A stretch of 64,000 nt of DNA from Mobilisporobacter senegalensis (GTDB lineage: Bacteria; Bacillota; Clostridia; Lachnospirales; Lachnospiraceae): the NCBI RefSeq assembly GCF_003752155.1, contig NZ_RJVG01000001.1:310001-374000 (forward strand). The letters are read 5' to 3'. This document shows positions 34,026 to 43,814 of the stretch, piece by piece. The translations under genes and the position numbers were made by a program. The notes under the pieces are model-generated. The model worked only from the letters and a program-made list of their open reading frames with translations, did no database searches and was not told the DNA's origin. Positions within the stretch are counted from its first letter, which is position 1, and every line of letters starts with the position of its first letter.

Positions 34026-34427
34026 TTACCAGATAAATGCAAGAACTTCTCCACCAACGTTAAGCTTTCTAGCTTCTTTATCAGTGATTACACCTTTGTT
34101 AGTTGAAATAATTGCAGTTCCAAGTCCACCAAGTACTTTAGGTAAATTTTCTTTGTTTGCATATACACGAAGTCCTGGTTTAGAAATTCTCTTAAGACCT
34201 GTGATAATTTTTACATTTTTATCTTTACCATATTTTAGTGTAATATGGATTGTTTTAAATCCGTCGATTTCTTCTATATCATATTTTTTAATGTATCCTT
34301 CCTTCACAAGAATGTCTGCAATTGCAGTCTTCATCTTAGAAGCAGGAACATCTACAGTGTCATGTTTAGCAGTATTTGCATTACGAATTCTTGTAAGCAT
34401 ATCTGCGATTGGATCGCTCATTGTCAT
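34026..34427 (-). CDS. rpsH: 30S ribosomal protein S8
   Basis: 133 residues: '[20 protein letters not shown]' start and C-terminal '[20 protein letters not shown]'. A 16S central-domain assembly protein, and in E. coli the spc-operon repressor. Confidence 0.98.
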   Translation of the reverse strand: MTMSDPIADMLTRIRNANTAKHDTVDVPASKMKTAIADILVKEGYIKKYDIEEIDGFKTIHITLKYGKDKNVKIITGLKRISKPGLRVYANKENLPKVLGGLGTAIISTNKGVITDKEARKLNVGGEVLAFIW

Positions 34428-34450
34428 TTAATTTGCCTCCTTCCTTGTTT

Positions 34451-34636
34451 CTACCAGCTTGCTTTTTTAACACCTGGAATTTGTCCTTTATATGCTAATT
34501 CACGGAAGCAGATTCTGCAGATTCCGTATTTTCTTAAATAAGCATGTGGACGACCACAGATTCTACAACGATTGTATTCTCTTGTAGAGAATTTTGCAGG
34601 ACGTTGTTGTTTCACTTTCATTGAAGTTTTAGCCAT
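34451..34636 (-). CDS. rpsZ: 30S ribosomal protein S14, zinc (type Z) form
   Basis: 61 residues, the short zinc-ribbon form. Cys24, Cys27, Cys40 and Cys43 make the CxxC-x12-CxxC zinc site. 14 nt after rplE. Confidence 0.98.
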   Translation of the reverse strand: MAKTSMKVKQQRPAKFSTREYNRCRICGRPHAYLRKYGICRICFRELAYKGQIPGVKKASW

Positions 34637-34650
34637 GGAATTCCCTCCTA

Positions 34651-35190
34651 CTATTTTCTAAATGGCATACCGAATAATGTCAATAATTCACGAGCTTCTT
34701 CATCAGTCTTAGCTGTTGTAACAAATATTACGTCCATACCTCTAACTTTATCAACCTTATCATATTCGATTTCAGGGAAGATTAATTGTTCTTTAATTCC
34801 AAGAGCATAATTTCCTCTACCATCAAATGCATTAGGGTTAACACCTCTAAAGTCACGTACACGAGGTAATGCTAAGTTGATAAGACGATCAGCAAATTCA
34901 TACATTTTCTCGCCTCTAAGTGTTACTTTGCATCCGATTGCCATACCTTCTCTTAATTTGAAGTTAGCAACTGATTTTTTTGCTTTTGTTAATACAACTT
35001 TCTGACCACTGATAATTTCAAGATCTTTCACTGCTGTATCTAATACTTTTGCGTTGTCTTTTGCTTCACCAACGCCCATGTTTATAACTATTTTATCAAG
35101 TTTAGGAATTTGCATTACATTGCTGTAACCAAATTTCTTTTGCATTCCACTAACTACTTCGTTTAAATACATTTCTTTTAATCTAGTCAA
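34651..35190 (-). CDS. rplE: 50S ribosomal protein L5
   Basis: 179 residues, full length ('[19 protein letters not shown]', '[20 protein letters not shown]'). It binds 5S rRNA and contacts P-site tRNA. GGAGG precedes the ATG. Confidence 0.98.
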   Translation of the reverse strand: MTRLKEMYLNEVVSGMQKKFGYSNVMQIPKLDKIVINMGVGEAKDNAKVLDTAVKDLEIISGQKVVLTKAKKSVANFKLREGMAIGCKVTLRGEKMYEFADRLINLALPRVRDFRGVNPNAFDGRGNYALGIKEQLIFPEIEYDKVDKVRGMDVIFVTTAKTDEEARELLTLFGMPFRK

Positions 35191-35214
35191 CTTATGAGAC
35201 CTCCTCTCTTAGAA

Positions 35215-35532
35215 TTAGTCGATTACTTCGCCAGTTGATTTAGCGACACGTACTTTTTTTGTTCCTTTTTTGCCTTCTACTGTTGTAAATCCGACTCTAG
35301 TAGGTTTGCCTTTATACACATACATAACATTTGAAATATCAAGTGCTGCTTCCTGGTGAATGATTCCGCCCTTTGGATTGGCTTGGCTTGCTTTCGTATG
35401 TTTTGTAATAGTATTAACGCCTTCTACTAAAACCTTATTATCATTTACAGAAAGAACTTTTCCTTCTTTGCCTTTATCTTTACCAGTGATTACTTTAACT
35501 GTATCACCTTTTTTAATTTTACTTGTTGCCAC
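35215..35532 (-). CDS. rplX: 50S ribosomal protein L24
   Basis: 105 residues from a GTG at 35532 with GGAGG 8 nt upstream. The alternative GTG three codons earlier overlaps that site. KOW motif '[20 protein letters not shown]' near the N-terminus. An assembly initiator of the 50S subunit. Confidence 0.96.
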   Translation of the reverse strand: MATSKIKKGDTVKVITGKDKGKEGKVLSVNDNKVLVEGVNTITKHTKASQANPKGGIIHQEAALDISNVMYVYKGKPTRVGFTTVEGKKGTKKVRVAKSTGEVID

Positions 35533-35545
35533 AGTCGACACCTCC

Positions 35546-35914
35546 TTATAATACTTCTGGTGCTAATGAAACGATTTTCATGAATTGTTTTTCTCTTAAT
35601 TCTCTTGCTACTGGTCCAAAGATACGAGTTCCTTTTGGATTCTTATCATCTTTAATGATAACTGCAGCATTTTCGTCAAACTTTATATAAGAACCATCTT
35701 TACGACGAGCTCCCTTTACAGTACGTACAACTACGGCTTTAACAACGTCACCTTTTTTAACAACACCACCTGGTGTTGCATCTTTAACAGAAGCAACGAT
35801 GATATCACCAATATTAGCATATCTTCTAGTTGATCCGCCTAACACTCTGATACATAATAATTCTTTTGCACCAGTATTATCGGCAACTTTAAGTCTTGTT
35901 TCTTGTTGTATCAT
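35546..35914 (-). CDS. rplN: 50S ribosomal protein L14
   Basis: 122 residues from the ATG at 35914 (AAGGAG 7 nt upstream). The longer frame reads through hairpin repeats. '[20 protein letters not shown]' and '[20 protein letters not shown]' are canonical. It is separated from rpsQ by 193 nt instead of the usual few dozen. Confidence 0.98.
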   Translation of the reverse strand: MIQQETRLKVADNTGAKELLCIRVLGGSTRRYANIGDIIVASVKDATPGGVVKKGDVVKAVVVRTVKGARRKDGSYIKFDENAAVIIKDDKNPKGTRIFGPVARELREKQFMKIVSLAPEVL

Positions 35915-35933
35915 GCTTAAACTCCTTCCATCG

Positions 35934-35962
35934 CGAACACTTAGTGAGCGTCTTTTCGAGGT
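35934..35962 (-). repeat. Short hairpin repeat, degenerate copy E
   Basis: ACACTTAGTGAGCGTCTTTT and CGAGGTTGC align with copy A, but the right arm is decayed. It lies just before the rplN ribosome site. Confidence 0.5.
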
Positions 35963-35970
35963 TGCTATGA

Positions 35971-36002
35971 GCACTTAGCGAGGTTTCCCACGAGCTTAGT
36001 GC
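35971..36002 (-). repeat. Short hairpin repeat, copy C
   Basis: GCACTTAGC and GCTTAGTGC pair with the family T-T mismatch; loop GAGGTTTCCCACGA. Transcribed between rpsQ and rplN. Confidence 0.8.
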
Positions 36003-36013
36003 AAACGCACACC

Positions 36014-36051
36014 TTGACACTTAGCGAGGTATCTCACGAGCTTAGTGTCAA
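36014..36051 (-). repeat. Short hairpin repeat, copy D
   Basis: TTGACACTTAGC and GCTTAGTGTCAA pair over 11 of 12 positions with the family mismatch; loop GAGGTATCTCACGA. The strongest stem of the family. Confidence 0.85.
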
Positions 36052-36107
36052 CGGTGTTTCATTTTTCAAGCGCACTCTTCAATACCGCTATTAAATGTTT
36101 CACCTTA

Positions 36108-36362
36108 TTATTTCGCTCTTTCAATAATCTCTACAAGTCTCCATCTCTTATCCTTAGATAAAGGTCTTGTTTCCATAACTTTTACTCTATCGCCAATATT
36201 ACAATCATTGTTTTCGTCATGAGCTTTTAATTTGTAAGTTCTCTTAACAATTTTGTTGTATAATGGATGTTTTACATTATCTACAACAGCAACTGTGATT
36301 GTCTTATCCATTTTATCACTAACTACTTTACCAATACGAGTTTTTCTTAATTTTCTTTCCAC
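36108..36362 (-). CDS. rpsQ: 30S ribosomal protein S17
   Basis: 84 residues, OB fold ('[20 protein letters not shown]', '[16 protein letters not shown]'). A primary 16S binder. 21 nt after rpmC. Confidence 0.98.
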   Translation of the reverse strand: MERKLRKTRIGKVVSDKMDKTITVAVVDNVKHPLYNKIVKRTYKLKAHDENNDCNIGDRVKVMETRPLSKDKRWRLVEIIERAK

Positions 36363-36383
36363 AACAATTCCTCCTTTCTAGGA

Positions 36384-36593
36384 TTATTTAGCAGCCTTTG
36401 CCTGTTCAGAGATTACTGTCTGAATACGAGCTATATTTCTTCTTACTTCTTTAATTCTGCTTGTATTATCTAATTGATTTGTTGCGTTTTGGAATCTTAA
36501 ATTGAAAAGTTCCTTTTTAGCAGCTACTAATTCTTCATTTAATTCCGCTGCGGATTTAGTTTTTAAATCTTCTACGTATTTACTAGTTTTCAC
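36384..36593 (-). CDS. rpmC: 50S ribosomal protein L29
   Basis: 69 residues from a GTG at 36593 (GGAGG 8 nt upstream). Two-helix hairpin with '[20 protein letters not shown]'. It lies at the tunnel exit and docks SRP and trigger factor. It overlaps the rplP end by 11 nt. Confidence 0.96.
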   Translation of the reverse strand: MKTSKYVEDLKTKSAAELNEELVAAKKELFNLRFQNATNQLDNTSRIKEVRRNIARIQTVISEQAKAAK

Positions 36594-37020
36594 TGCCCGC
36601 ACCTCCTTCTAAGTCTGCGCGAGATACTACTTTACACTTAACTGGTAACTTATGTGTAGCAAGACGTAATGCTTCTCTTGCAATTTCTTCAGATACTCCT
36701 GCGATTTCGAACATTACACGTCCTGGTTTCACTACTGCTACCCAGTATTCTAATGATCCTTTACCAGAACCCATACGTGTTTCAGCAGGTTTACTTGTTA
36801 CTGGTTTATCTGGGAATATTTTAATCCAAACTTGACCACCACGTTTGATATGACGAGTCATAGCGATACGGGCTGCTTCAATTTGGTTTGATTTAATCCA
36901 AGCTGGTTCTAAAGCAACGATACCAAATTCACCGTGAGTGATCTTATTTCCTCTGGTAGCTTTACCAGCCATAGATCCACGGAATTGTTTACGACGCTTT
37001 ACTCTCTTTGGCATTAACAT
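36583..37020 (-). CDS. rplP: 50S ribosomal protein L16
   Basis: 145 residues, '[19 protein letters not shown]' start. An A-site-side 23S binder. The ATG overlaps the rpsC stop (TAATG). A second in-frame ATG two codons later is also possible. Confidence 0.98.
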   Translation of the reverse strand: MLMPKRVKRRKQFRGSMAGKATRGNKITHGEFGIVALEPAWIKSNQIEAARIAMTRHIKRGGQVWIKIFPDKPVTSKPAETRMGSGKGSLEYWVAVVKPGRVMFEIAGVSEEIAREALRLATHKLPVKCKVVSRADLEGGAGSEN

Positions 37021-37679
37021 TATTTATCGCTCCCTTCCTTTTTTGATCCTTTAGTTGGAAGTACTTCACCTTGGTATATCCATACCTTTACACCAAGCTT
37101 ACCGTAAGTTGTGTCTGCTTCAGCAAATCCATAATCAATGTCTGCACGTAATGTTTGTAGTGGAATAGTACCTTCACTATAGAATTCAGTACGAGCCATA
37201 TCAGCACCGCCTAAACGACCAGAAACAGCAGTTTTAATACCTTTTGCACCAGTCTTCATAGTTCTGGACATTGTAGATTTCATTGCTCTTCTAAATGAAA
37301 TACGATTTTCAAGCTGAGCTGCAATACTTTCAGCTACTAATTGAGCATTATTATCTGGTTTTTTAATCTCTTTAATATCTACCATTAACTTCTTGCTTGT
37401 AAATTGAACTAATTCAGCTTTAAGCTTTTCAATTTCTGCTCCACCTTTACCAATTACAACACCAGGTTTTGCTGTGAAGATAATAACTTTTAAACGATCA
37501 GATGCTCTTTCAATTTCGATTTTAGAAACACCTGCACTATATAATTTCTTTTTAAGGTATGTTCTGATATTGTAGTCTTCAACAAGGTTGTCAGCAAAAT
37601 CAGATTCTGCATACCATCTTGAGTCCCAGTCATTGATAATTCCGACTCTCAAGCCATGAGGATTAACTTTTTGTCCCAT
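37020..37679 (-). CDS. rpsC: 30S ribosomal protein S3
   Basis: 219 residues with the KH domain ('[17 protein letters not shown]') and C-terminal S3 domain ('[20 protein letters not shown]'). mRNA entry-channel protein. 11 nt after rplV. Confidence 0.98.
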   Translation of the reverse strand: MGQKVNPHGLRVGIINDWDSRWYAESDFADNLVEDYNIRTYLKKKLYSAGVSKIEIERASDRLKVIIFTAKPGVVIGKGGAEIEKLKAELVQFTSKKLMVDIKEIKKPDNNAQLVAESIAAQLENRISFRRAMKSTMSRTMKTGAKGIKTAVSGRLGGADMARTEFYSEGTIPLQTLRADIDYGFAEADTTYGKLGVKVWIYQGEVLPTKGSKKEGSDK

Positions 37680-37690
37680 TATTGCCCTCC

Positions 37691-38080
37691 TTATCTTTCA
37701 TTAAGCACAACTGTGATGTGGCTCATTCTCTTTTCGATTCTATAAGCTCTACCTTGTGCTCTTGGTCTGATTCTTTTCATTGTTGGTCCCTTGTTTGCGT
37801 AACATTCCTCAACATAAAGGTTTTCAACATTCATACCATTGTTATTTTCAGCATTAGCAATTGCTGATTTTACTAATTTCTCTATTAAACTTGAAGCGTA
37901 TCTTGGATTATAAGCTAATATACCAAGTGCTGTTTGTACATCTTTACCACGAATAGCGTCTAAAACGAAACAAGCTTTTTGAACAGACACTCTTGCATAA
38001 GATAACTTAGCAGACGGTCTTCTATCTCTAGTGTTTTCGTTTCTTTCTCTCTTTATCTGGGATCTATGTCCTTTTGCCAT
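37691..38080 (-). CDS. rplV: 50S ribosomal protein L22
   Basis: 129 residues; the beta-hairpin '[20 protein letters not shown]' lines the exit tunnel and is where macrolide-resistance changes occur in this family. The first 20 residues are a basic extension. GGAGG upstream. Confidence 0.98.
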   Translation of the reverse strand: MAKGHRSQIKRERNENTRDRRPSAKLSYARVSVQKACFVLDAIRGKDVQTALGILAYNPRYASSLIEKLVKSAIANAENNNGMNVENLYVEECYANKGPTMKRIRPRAQGRAYRIEKRMSHITVVLNER

Positions 38081-38110
38081 GGATGAAACCTCCTTTCAAT
38101 AGCTAATCTT

Positions 38111-38386
38111 CTATCTTGATCTCTTATCGTCTTTTCCATGTCCTCTGTAAGTTCTTGTTGCTACGAACTCTCCGAGTTTATGTCCAACCATATCTTCTGT
38201 AACATATACAGGCACATGTCTTCTACCATCATGAACTGCAATTGTGTGTCCAACAAATGTTGGGAAAATTGTAGAACGACGTGACCAAGTCTTTATAACT
38301 GTTTTATCGCCTGCTTTATTTAAAGCATCTACTTTATTAAGTAAATGATCATCCGCAAATGGTCCCTTTTTAAGTGAACGAGCCAT
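38111..38386 (-). CDS. rpsS: 30S ribosomal protein S19
   Basis: 91 residues: '[20 protein letters not shown]' and '[20 protein letters not shown]'. 30S head protein partnering S13. 23 nt after rplB. Confidence 0.98.
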   Translation of the reverse strand: MARSLKKGPFADDHLLNKVDALNKAGDKTVIKTWSRRSTIFPTFVGHTIAVHDGRRHVPVYVTEDMVGHKLGEFVATRTYRGHGKDDKRSR

Positions 38387-38409
38387 AGGTTCTAACCTCC
38401 TTAAAATAA

Positions 38410-39252
38410 TTATTTAATATTTCTACCGTCTCTTCTTCTTACGATCATCTTATTAGACTTCTTGTTTTTCTTTCTTGTCTTTAAGCCAAGAGCTGGTTTA
38501 CCCCAAGGTGTTACAGGGCCTGGACGACCGATACCAGTCTTACCTTCACCACCACCGTGTGGATGGTCATTAGGGTTCATTACAGAACCACGAACTGTAG
38601 GTCTGATACCCATGTGACGTTTACGACCTGCTTTACCGATCTTTACTAATTCATGATCAATGTTACCAACCTGACCGATTGTTGCTCTACAGATGATTGG
38701 CACCATTCTCATTTCACCTGATGGTAATCTGAGTGTAGCAAATTTACCCTCTTTCGCCATTAATTGAGCTGAATTACCAGCGGAACGAACTAATTGGCCA
38801 CCTTTTCCTGGGTATAATTCAATGTTATGAACCTGAGTACCGATTGGAATATTTTGAAGTGGTAAACAGTTACCAATTTTAATTTCCGCAGCATCTCCGT
38901 TCATTAATGTTGTTCCTACTTCTAATTTGTTAGGAGCAAGAATGTATGCTTTTTCGCCGTCTGCATAACAGATAAGCGCGATGTTTGCTGTTCTGTTTGG
39001 ATCATATTCGATACTTACTACAGTAGCAGGTATTCCATCTTTTCTTCTCTTAAAGTCAATGATTCTATATTTTCTTCTAGATCCACCACCATGGTGTCTA
39101 ACTGTAATTTTTCCTTGATTGTTACGACCAGCATTTTTCTTCAAAGAAACAACTAATGATTTCTCAGGTGTTGTTGCTGTGATTTCAGCAAAATCAGAGC
39201 TAGTCATATTTCTCCTGGAAGGTGTATATGGGTTAAACTTTTTGATTCCCAT
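38410..39252 (-). CDS. rplB: 50S ribosomal protein L2
   Basis: 280 residues from the ATG at 39252 (AAGGAG 8 nt upstream). The longer frame would read through an upstream hairpin. The peptidyl-transferase histidine region '[20 protein letters not shown]' and '[20 protein letters not shown]' are present. 158 nt separate it from rplW. Confidence 0.98.
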   Translation of the reverse strand: MGIKKFNPYTPSRRNMTSSDFAEITATTPEKSLVVSLKKNAGRNNQGKITVRHHGGGSRRKYRIIDFKRRKDGIPATVVSIEYDPNRTANIALICYADGEKAYILAPNKLEVGTTLMNGDAAEIKIGNCLPLQNIPIGTQVHNIELYPGKGGQLVRSAGNSAQLMAKEGKFATLRLPSGEMRMVPIICRATIGQVGNIDHELVKIGKAGRKRHMGIRPTVRGSVMNPNDHPHGGGEGKTGIGRPGPVTPWGKPALGLKTRKKNKKSNKMIVRRRDGRNIK

Positions 39253-39273
39253 TATTTGCACTCCTTTCACTAC

Positions 39274-39399
39274 GTTAACAACGCCCCCTGGCGTTTGTAA
39301 CTTAGGCAATTGAATATTGAATTATTTTGTCTCAATTGCTGATTATGATTAATTTTTAGTATTTTACTTCTTATAATAAGATGAATTTCTACATTCATC
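39274..39399 (-). promoter_or_regulatory. Three hairpins between rplW and rplB
   Basis: GTTAACAACGCC/GGCGTTTGTAAC (39274-39301, near perfect, CCCT loop), GCAATTGA/TCAATTGC (39306-39313, 39332-39339) and GATGAAT/ATTCATC (39380-39386, 39393-39399). No T-run follows on the minus strand. Confidence 0.65.
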
Positions 39400-39410
39400 C
39401 TTTATAAATC

Positions 39411-39710
39411 TTATAGTCCTTCGAAGATTTCGATATCTGAACTATCAGCTGTTAATTGAACGATTGCTTTTTTCACTTTAGATGTTTTACCAGAAGTGTT
39501 TCCACGTCTACGGTTTTTGCCTTCTAAATTCATAGTGTTAACTCCTGCAACCTTTGTTCCTGGGAACATTTTTTCAACTGCTTCTTTGATTTGATTCTTA
39601 GTTGCATCCGGATTCACTGAAAATGTGTATTTCTTTTCGCTCATAGCATTCATACTTTTTTCTGTAACAATTGGTTTAAGTATAACATCATAATATTTTA
39701 AATCTGCCAT
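39411..39710 (-). CDS. rplW: 50S ribosomal protein L23
   Basis: 99 residues: 'YDVILKPIVTEKSMNAMSEK' start. Tunnel-exit docking protein for trigger factor and SRP. The start overlaps the rplD stop by one base. Confidence 0.98.
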   Translation of the reverse strand: MADLKYYDVILKPIVTEKSMNAMSEKKYTFSVNPDATKNQIKEAVEKMFPGTKVAGVNTMNLEGKNRRRGNTSGKTSKVKKAIVQLTADSSDIEIFEGL

Positions 39711-40330
39711 TATGCGTACACCTCCTCAATCTTTGCTACTGCATCTTTTGTTAATACAACTGTATCATACTTTAAGATGTCATATACGTTAATAGTATTT
39801 GTTAATGCAGTTCTAACTGTTGGAATGTTTCTTGCAGATAGAATCACATTTTCATTTTTTTCGCCTAAAACAACTAATGCTTTGTTAAGTTTTAAGTTAT
39901 CTAAAATTATTTGGAACTTTTTAGTTTTGATTTCATCAAATTTAAGTTCATCAAGAACAACTAATTTAGATTCATTCACTCTTGAAGTCAAAGCAGATTT
40001 AATAGCGAAAGCTTTTTCTTGCTTATTGATCTTGAAAGAATAATCTCTTGGCTTTGGAGCAAATACAACTCCACCACCTGTCCATTGTGGCGCTCTGATA
40101 GAACCTTGTCTTGCATGACCAGTTCCTTTTTGTCTCCAAGGTTTTCTTCCACCGCCTCTAACATCTGAACGAGTCTTAGTGCTTTGAGTTCCTTGACGTT
40201 TATTTGCTAGTTGTCCTACAACTGCCATATGAACTAAATGTTCATTTACTTCAACTCCGAAGACACTGTCGTTAAGTTCGATTGAACCAACTTCCTTACC
40301 TTCGATATTATAAACAGATACGTTTGCCAT
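39710..40330 (-). CDS. rplD: 50S ribosomal protein L4
   Basis: 206 residues; the tunnel loop 'RGGGRKPWRQKGTGHARQGS' is conserved. In E. coli, L4 also represses the S10 operon, relevant to the structured leader upstream of rpsJ here. 29 nt after rplC. Confidence 0.98.
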   Translation of the reverse strand: MANVSVYNIEGKEVGSIELNDSVFGVEVNEHLVHMAVVGQLANKRQGTQSTKTRSDVRGGGRKPWRQKGTGHARQGSIRAPQWTGGGVVFAPKPRDYSFKINKQEKAFAIKSALTSRVNESKLVVLDELKFDEIKTKKFQIILDNLKLNKALVVLGEKNENVILSARNIPTVRTALTNTINVYDILKYDTVVLTKDAVAKIEEVYA

Positions 40331-40359
40331 CTGTGTGTTCCTCCTTCCTTAAAGCATTC

Positions 40360-40989
40360 TTATGCTTTTACTGTTTCTTTCAACATTACCATAGATTTCT
40401 TTGGTCCTGGAACAGCACCTTTAACTAAGATAAGGTTGTTTTCTACATCTATTTTAACAATTTCAAGATTTTGAATTGTTACCTTAACGCTACCCATTTG
40501 ACCTGGCATTTTCTTGCCCTTGAAAACTTTACCCGGGCTGGTTGCTGATCCGTTAGAACCTGCATGTCTATGGAATTTAGAACCATGAGCCATAGGTCCT
40601 CTTGATTGGCCATGTCTTTTGATTGCGCCTTGGAATCCTTTACCTTTAGATTTTGCAGTTGCATCAATCTTGTCACCTTCTGCAAAGATGTCAGCTTTGA
40701 TTTCTTGTCCTACTGCATACTCACCGGCATTTTCAAATCTGAATTCTTTAAGAAATCTTTTGTTTGCAACACCTGCTTTTGCAAAGTGTCCTTTTCTTGG
40801 TTTGTTCACTAATGTTTCTCTAATGTCACCAAAACCAACCTGCACTGCATTGTATCCATCATTTTCAACAGTCTTTATTTGTGTTACCGCACAAGGTCCT
40901 GCCTGTAATACCGTAACTGGAGTTAATACTCCGTTTTCATTGAAGATTTGAGTCATTCCGACTTTTGTTGCTAATATTGCTTTCTTCAT
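40360..40989 (-). CDS. rplC: 50S ribosomal protein L3
   Basis: 209 residues: '[20 protein letters not shown]' start and '[20 protein letters not shown]' loop reaching the peptidyl-transferase centre. 128 nt after rpsJ. Confidence 0.98.
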   Translation of the reverse strand: MKKAILATKVGMTQIFNENGVLTPVTVLQAGPCAVTQIKTVENDGYNAVQVGFGDIRETLVNKPRKGHFAKAGVANKRFLKEFRFENAGEYAVGQEIKADIFAEGDKIDATAKSKGKGFQGAIKRHGQSRGPMAHGSKFHRHAGSNGSATSPGKVFKGKKMPGQMGSVKVTIQNLEIVKIDVENNLILVKGAVPGPKKSMVMLKETVKA

Positions 40990-41019
40990 TTAAATTGCAC
41001 CTCCTGTTAATCTACAGCG

Positions 41020-41040
41020 GATTACACATTTTGTGTAATC
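41020..41040 (-). promoter_or_regulatory. Hairpin between rpsJ and rplC
   Basis: GATTACACA-TTT-TGTGTAATC, a perfect 9-bp stem in the 128-nt gap, about 30 nt before the rplC start. Confidence 0.7.
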
Positions 41041-41117
41041 ATCCTAGATGGTCTATTCCATGAGTGCTCCACTCTATATGATAAACCCTAAAGGATTACT
41101 TGCTTTGTTACTCTTTG

Positions 41118-41435
41118 TTACTTAGTTTTCATCTTGATGTCGATGTACACACCAGCTGGCATTTCTAATCTTGATAATGCATCAACTGTTTTTTGAGTTG
41201 GTGTGATGATATCGATTAATCTCTTATGAGTTCTTTGCTCAAATTGTTCTCTGGAATCTTTGTACTTATGAACAGCTCTAAGAATAGTAACTACTTCCTT
41301 CTTAGTAGGTAGTGGAACTGGTCCGCTCACCTTTGATCCTGTCTTTTTTACAGTTTCGATAATTTTTCCAGCTGATTGATCGATTAATTGATGATCATAC
41401 GCCTTTAGTGTAATTCTCATTACTTGACTTGCCAT
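41118..41435 (-). CDS. rpsJ: 30S ribosomal protein S10
   Basis: 105 residues from the ATG at 41435 (GGAGG 11 nt upstream). The longer frame is leader RNA. '[20 protein letters not shown]' and '[20 protein letters not shown]' are canonical. Also the NusB partner in antitermination. First gene of the superoperon. Confidence 0.98.
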   Translation of the reverse strand: MASQVMRITLKAYDHQLIDQSAGKIIETVKKTGSKVSGPVPLPTKKEVVTILRAVHKYKDSREQFEQRTHKRLIDIITPTQKTVDALSRLEMPAGVYIDIKMKTK

Positions 41436-41657
41436 AAAAAAAGTCGCCTCCTTTTCGCACTTAATTTCAGTACGACAAGCGGTGACTGTACACTTACCCG
41501 TGTGTATCGCAACGATTAACACACGTTTATCTACTCTCTTGGTAGAACTATTGATTTGTACAGTGACTTGTCGCCAGTTTCATAACTTGACATTCGCTCC
41601 GTGGAATAACCTACATATATGTAGCAACCTCACACTTCACAGCTATCAATGTCACAA
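41436..41657 (-). promoter_or_regulatory. Structured S10-operon leader
   Basis: A leader of about 220 nt. CGACAAG (41473-41479) pairs with CTTGTCG (41567-41573), ACTGTACA (41485-41492) with TGTACAGT (41557-41564), and CGTGTGT (41499-41505) with ACACACG (41519-41525): one long, nested stem. A separate palindrome CTACATATATGTAG lies at 41611-41624. S10 leaders bind L4 in other bacteria; the same role here is inference. Confidence 0.65.
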
Positions 41658-41664
41658 CAATGTG

Positions 41665-41693
41665 ATTATACACTAGTATTTTAGGGATTGCAA
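41665..41693 (-). promoter_or_regulatory. Main promoter of the S10-spc-alpha superoperon
   Basis: Minus-strand TTGCAA (41688-41693) and TATAAT (41665-41670), 17-nt spacer. Confidence 0.8.
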
Positions 41694-41775
41694 GGATTAT
41701 TTACATTTTTTTAGAATTAAATTTACACAAAGATTTATATTATTGAAATCTTTTTTTGTCTAAATTTATGTATAA

Positions 41776-42807
41776 TTAGTCTTCTTTTGTAAATTTATAT
41801 TGCTTCACTCTGACGTACTTCCCTTGAATTAATTTCTCTGTGTCAACACTTTGTTCTTTCCCAAGGGAGTATGCAATATCAAAGATTGCCTGGGCATGTA
41901 ATTTACTTTCACTTACTACAGTTCCTAATAACTTCTCTTCTTCTATAGAAGCAAGAGCCTGGGGGATACCGTCAATTCCAACAGTAGCTATCTGCTCCAT
42001 ATTAAGCATTTTAATGGCATCGATCGCTCCCAATGCCATATCATCATTGTTACTTATAATAAGCTCAATTTGATTTCCATATTCTTTTAACCACTTCTCC
42101 ATAAAGACTTTCGCCTGATTTCTGTCCCAATCAGCAATAGCTCCGGTTAATTTTTCCACCTTCATTCCGCCGTTTTTCAAAGTTTGAACGGACCATTCCG
42201 TCCTTACTAATGAATCCTGGTGGCCGGATTCTCCTTCTAATATAACATAGGCCACAGTACCATCCCCATTACGGTCTATAAAAGACTTATCTTTATTATA
42301 CGCATCAACAATCATTTCTCCCTGAAGCACTCCTGCTTCTTTTGCATCTGCACCCACATAATACATCTTATCCCAGCGGAGCATATCTTCTTCCACAGGT
42401 TCCCTGTTAAAAAATACAATTGGAATATCCGCAGATTTAGCTTTATCGACTATAGTTGCAGCCATTGTACGGTCCACCATATTCACACAGATAACATCAT
42501 AGTCTAATGCAATATATTTATCAATCTGTGCATTCTGAATCATTTGATCTTCTTTCCCATCAGAGATATCTACTCTGATTTTTATATTGTTTTTCTGTTC
42601 ACAGGCTTTAGCGCTTTCTAATAAATCTGATAATACTGTGGATATAAAGGCATCATTCACTTTATATGCTGCCACGCCAATTCTTATACTGTCGACTTTC
42701 TTTTGATCTTTTCCTGCAAAAATTTTAATTTGGAAAGCAACTATAATAACTATGCATAACAATATGATCATCATAATAATATCTTTATTTTTCCTAATTC
42801 TATTCAT
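41776..42807 (-). CDS. Membrane-anchored galactose-binding-protein homologue (MglB-like)
   Basis: 343 residues from the ATG at 42807. One transmembrane helix at about residues 12-30 and no lipobox, so it is a tethered extracytoplasmic protein. The body matches the galactose/glucose-binding MglB fold, including the calcium loop 'DRNGDGTVAYV', 'FFNREP' and 'SNNDDMALGAIDAI'. It is clearly related to the MglB encoded at 50009-51049. It is last in the TCS-linked operon, so it probably presents bound sugar to the sensor kinase instead of feeding transport. This role is inferred from context. Confidence 0.8.
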   Translation of the reverse strand: MNRIRKNKDIIMMIILLCIVIIVAFQIKIFAGKDQKKVDSIRIGVAAYKVNDAFISTVLSDLLESAKACEQKNNIKIRVDISDGKEDQMIQNAQIDKYIALDYDVICVNMVDRTMAATIVDKAKSADIPIVFFNREPVEEDMLRWDKMYYVGADAKEAGVLQGEMIVDAYNKDKSFIDRNGDGTVAYVILEGESGHQDSLVRTEWSVQTLKNGGMKVEKLTGAIADWDRNQAKVFMEKWLKEYGNQIELIISNNDDMALGAIDAIKMLNMEQIATVGIDGIPQALASIEEEKLLGTVVSESKLHAQAIFDIAYSLGKEQSVDTEKLIQGKYVRVKQYKFTKED

Positions 42808-42841
42808 TATAATGTTTTCCCCCGATACATTATTTTTCACT

Positions 42842-43810
42842 TTATGGAACTGGAAACAGTAATCGTTGATTTTTGATGGAATACATATTTTCTTTATCAA
42901 TCACACCAAATTCAAGTTCTATTTTATCTTTTACCGGTTTTTGCAGAATCGCATCAACTGCGTTTTTTATTCCCAGATATCCCATTGTAAACATATTCGA
43001 AACGATAATGCTATTAATATTTTCCATCTCGAGATTATATACAATTCGATTTGTTTGACCGATTCCATATAAATGAATTTTCTCTTCTGTGGAAAGCTGT
43101 TCCATTGCATTTAATGATCCTTCAATTGTAGATTCATCCAAAGCAACTGTAATATCCGGTGAGTTTTCATCTAAATAAGTAAGTAATATCTTACTGACTT
43201 TATCTTTCTCACTTATCTTATCTAAATTCAATACATCATAACTATGACTGCTATTATTCAAAACACTCAATAGACCTTCATATCTTTCAGAGATATTACT
43301 ACTGTTCATATTACTTTTTAAAATTAAAACGGTTTCTTTCTCTTTAGCATTCTTTTGGATTTCCTGCCCCAGTTTTTCTCCCATCTTAAAATTATCTGAG
43401 GAAATATATGATTTCACTTGCTTTCCCTCTAATTTAGAATCAATTGCAAGAACCGGTATCTCAATTACCATTTCATTCAGGGCTTCTGATAACTTCTTAC
43501 TATTGGCAGCGGAGATCAAAACTGCATCTGCCCCATCATCAATTTCTCTCTTTAGGAGTTCTATCTGCTGTTCCAAACTATTTTTATCATAGAGAGTCAC
43601 GAAACTAATATTTGCATTCATCTCCTTTGCAGCCTGATCCATTCCGCTTCTGAAATTTGTCCATCTCTCTCCATCACTGTCATTAATAATGACCGAGATA
43701 TCATACACTTCATTGTCCTCCCTTGGAATGAATAAATCAGTAGATGAAATGATAAACAGGGAAAGCAATAGCAAAACTACCATTAAAAATATTGCTGTTC
43801 TCAATTTCAT
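42842..43810 (-). CDS. Membrane-anchored periplasmic-binding-protein-like sensor
   Basis: 322 residues from the ATG at 43810, 4 nt before the kinase stop is reached on the other side. Residues about 5-24 are a transmembrane anchor; the remainder is a type 1 periplasmic binding fold (Peripla_BP_4-like: 'VIINDSDGERWTNFRSGMDQ', 'DGADAVLISAANSKKL', 'PVLAIDSKL'). It is more divergent from MglB than its neighbour. It sits directly after the histidine kinase gene, as do ligand-presenting partners of LytS-type kinases in clostridia (for example XylFII-LytS). A sensing role is inference. Confidence 0.75.
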   Translation of the reverse strand: MKLRTAIFLMVVLLLLSLFIISSTDLFIPREDNEVYDISVIINDSDGERWTNFRSGMDQAAKEMNANISFVTLYDKNSLEQQIELLKREIDDGADAVLISAANSKKLSEALNEMVIEIPVLAIDSKLEGKQVKSYISSDNFKMGEKLGQEIQKNAKEKETVLILKSNMNSSNISERYEGLLSVLNNSSHSYDVLNLDKISEKDKVSKILLTYLDENSPDITVALDESTIEGSLNAMEQLSTEEKIHLYGIGQTNRIVYNLEMENINSIIVSNMFTMGYLGIKNAVDAILQKPVKDKIELEFGVIDKENMYSIKNQRLLFPVP

Positions 43811-43814
43811 AGTG

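Noticed and set aside
33979-34431. 150-codon plus-strand open frame antisense to rpsH
   Set aside because: Antisense to an essential ribosomal gene with no independent signals.
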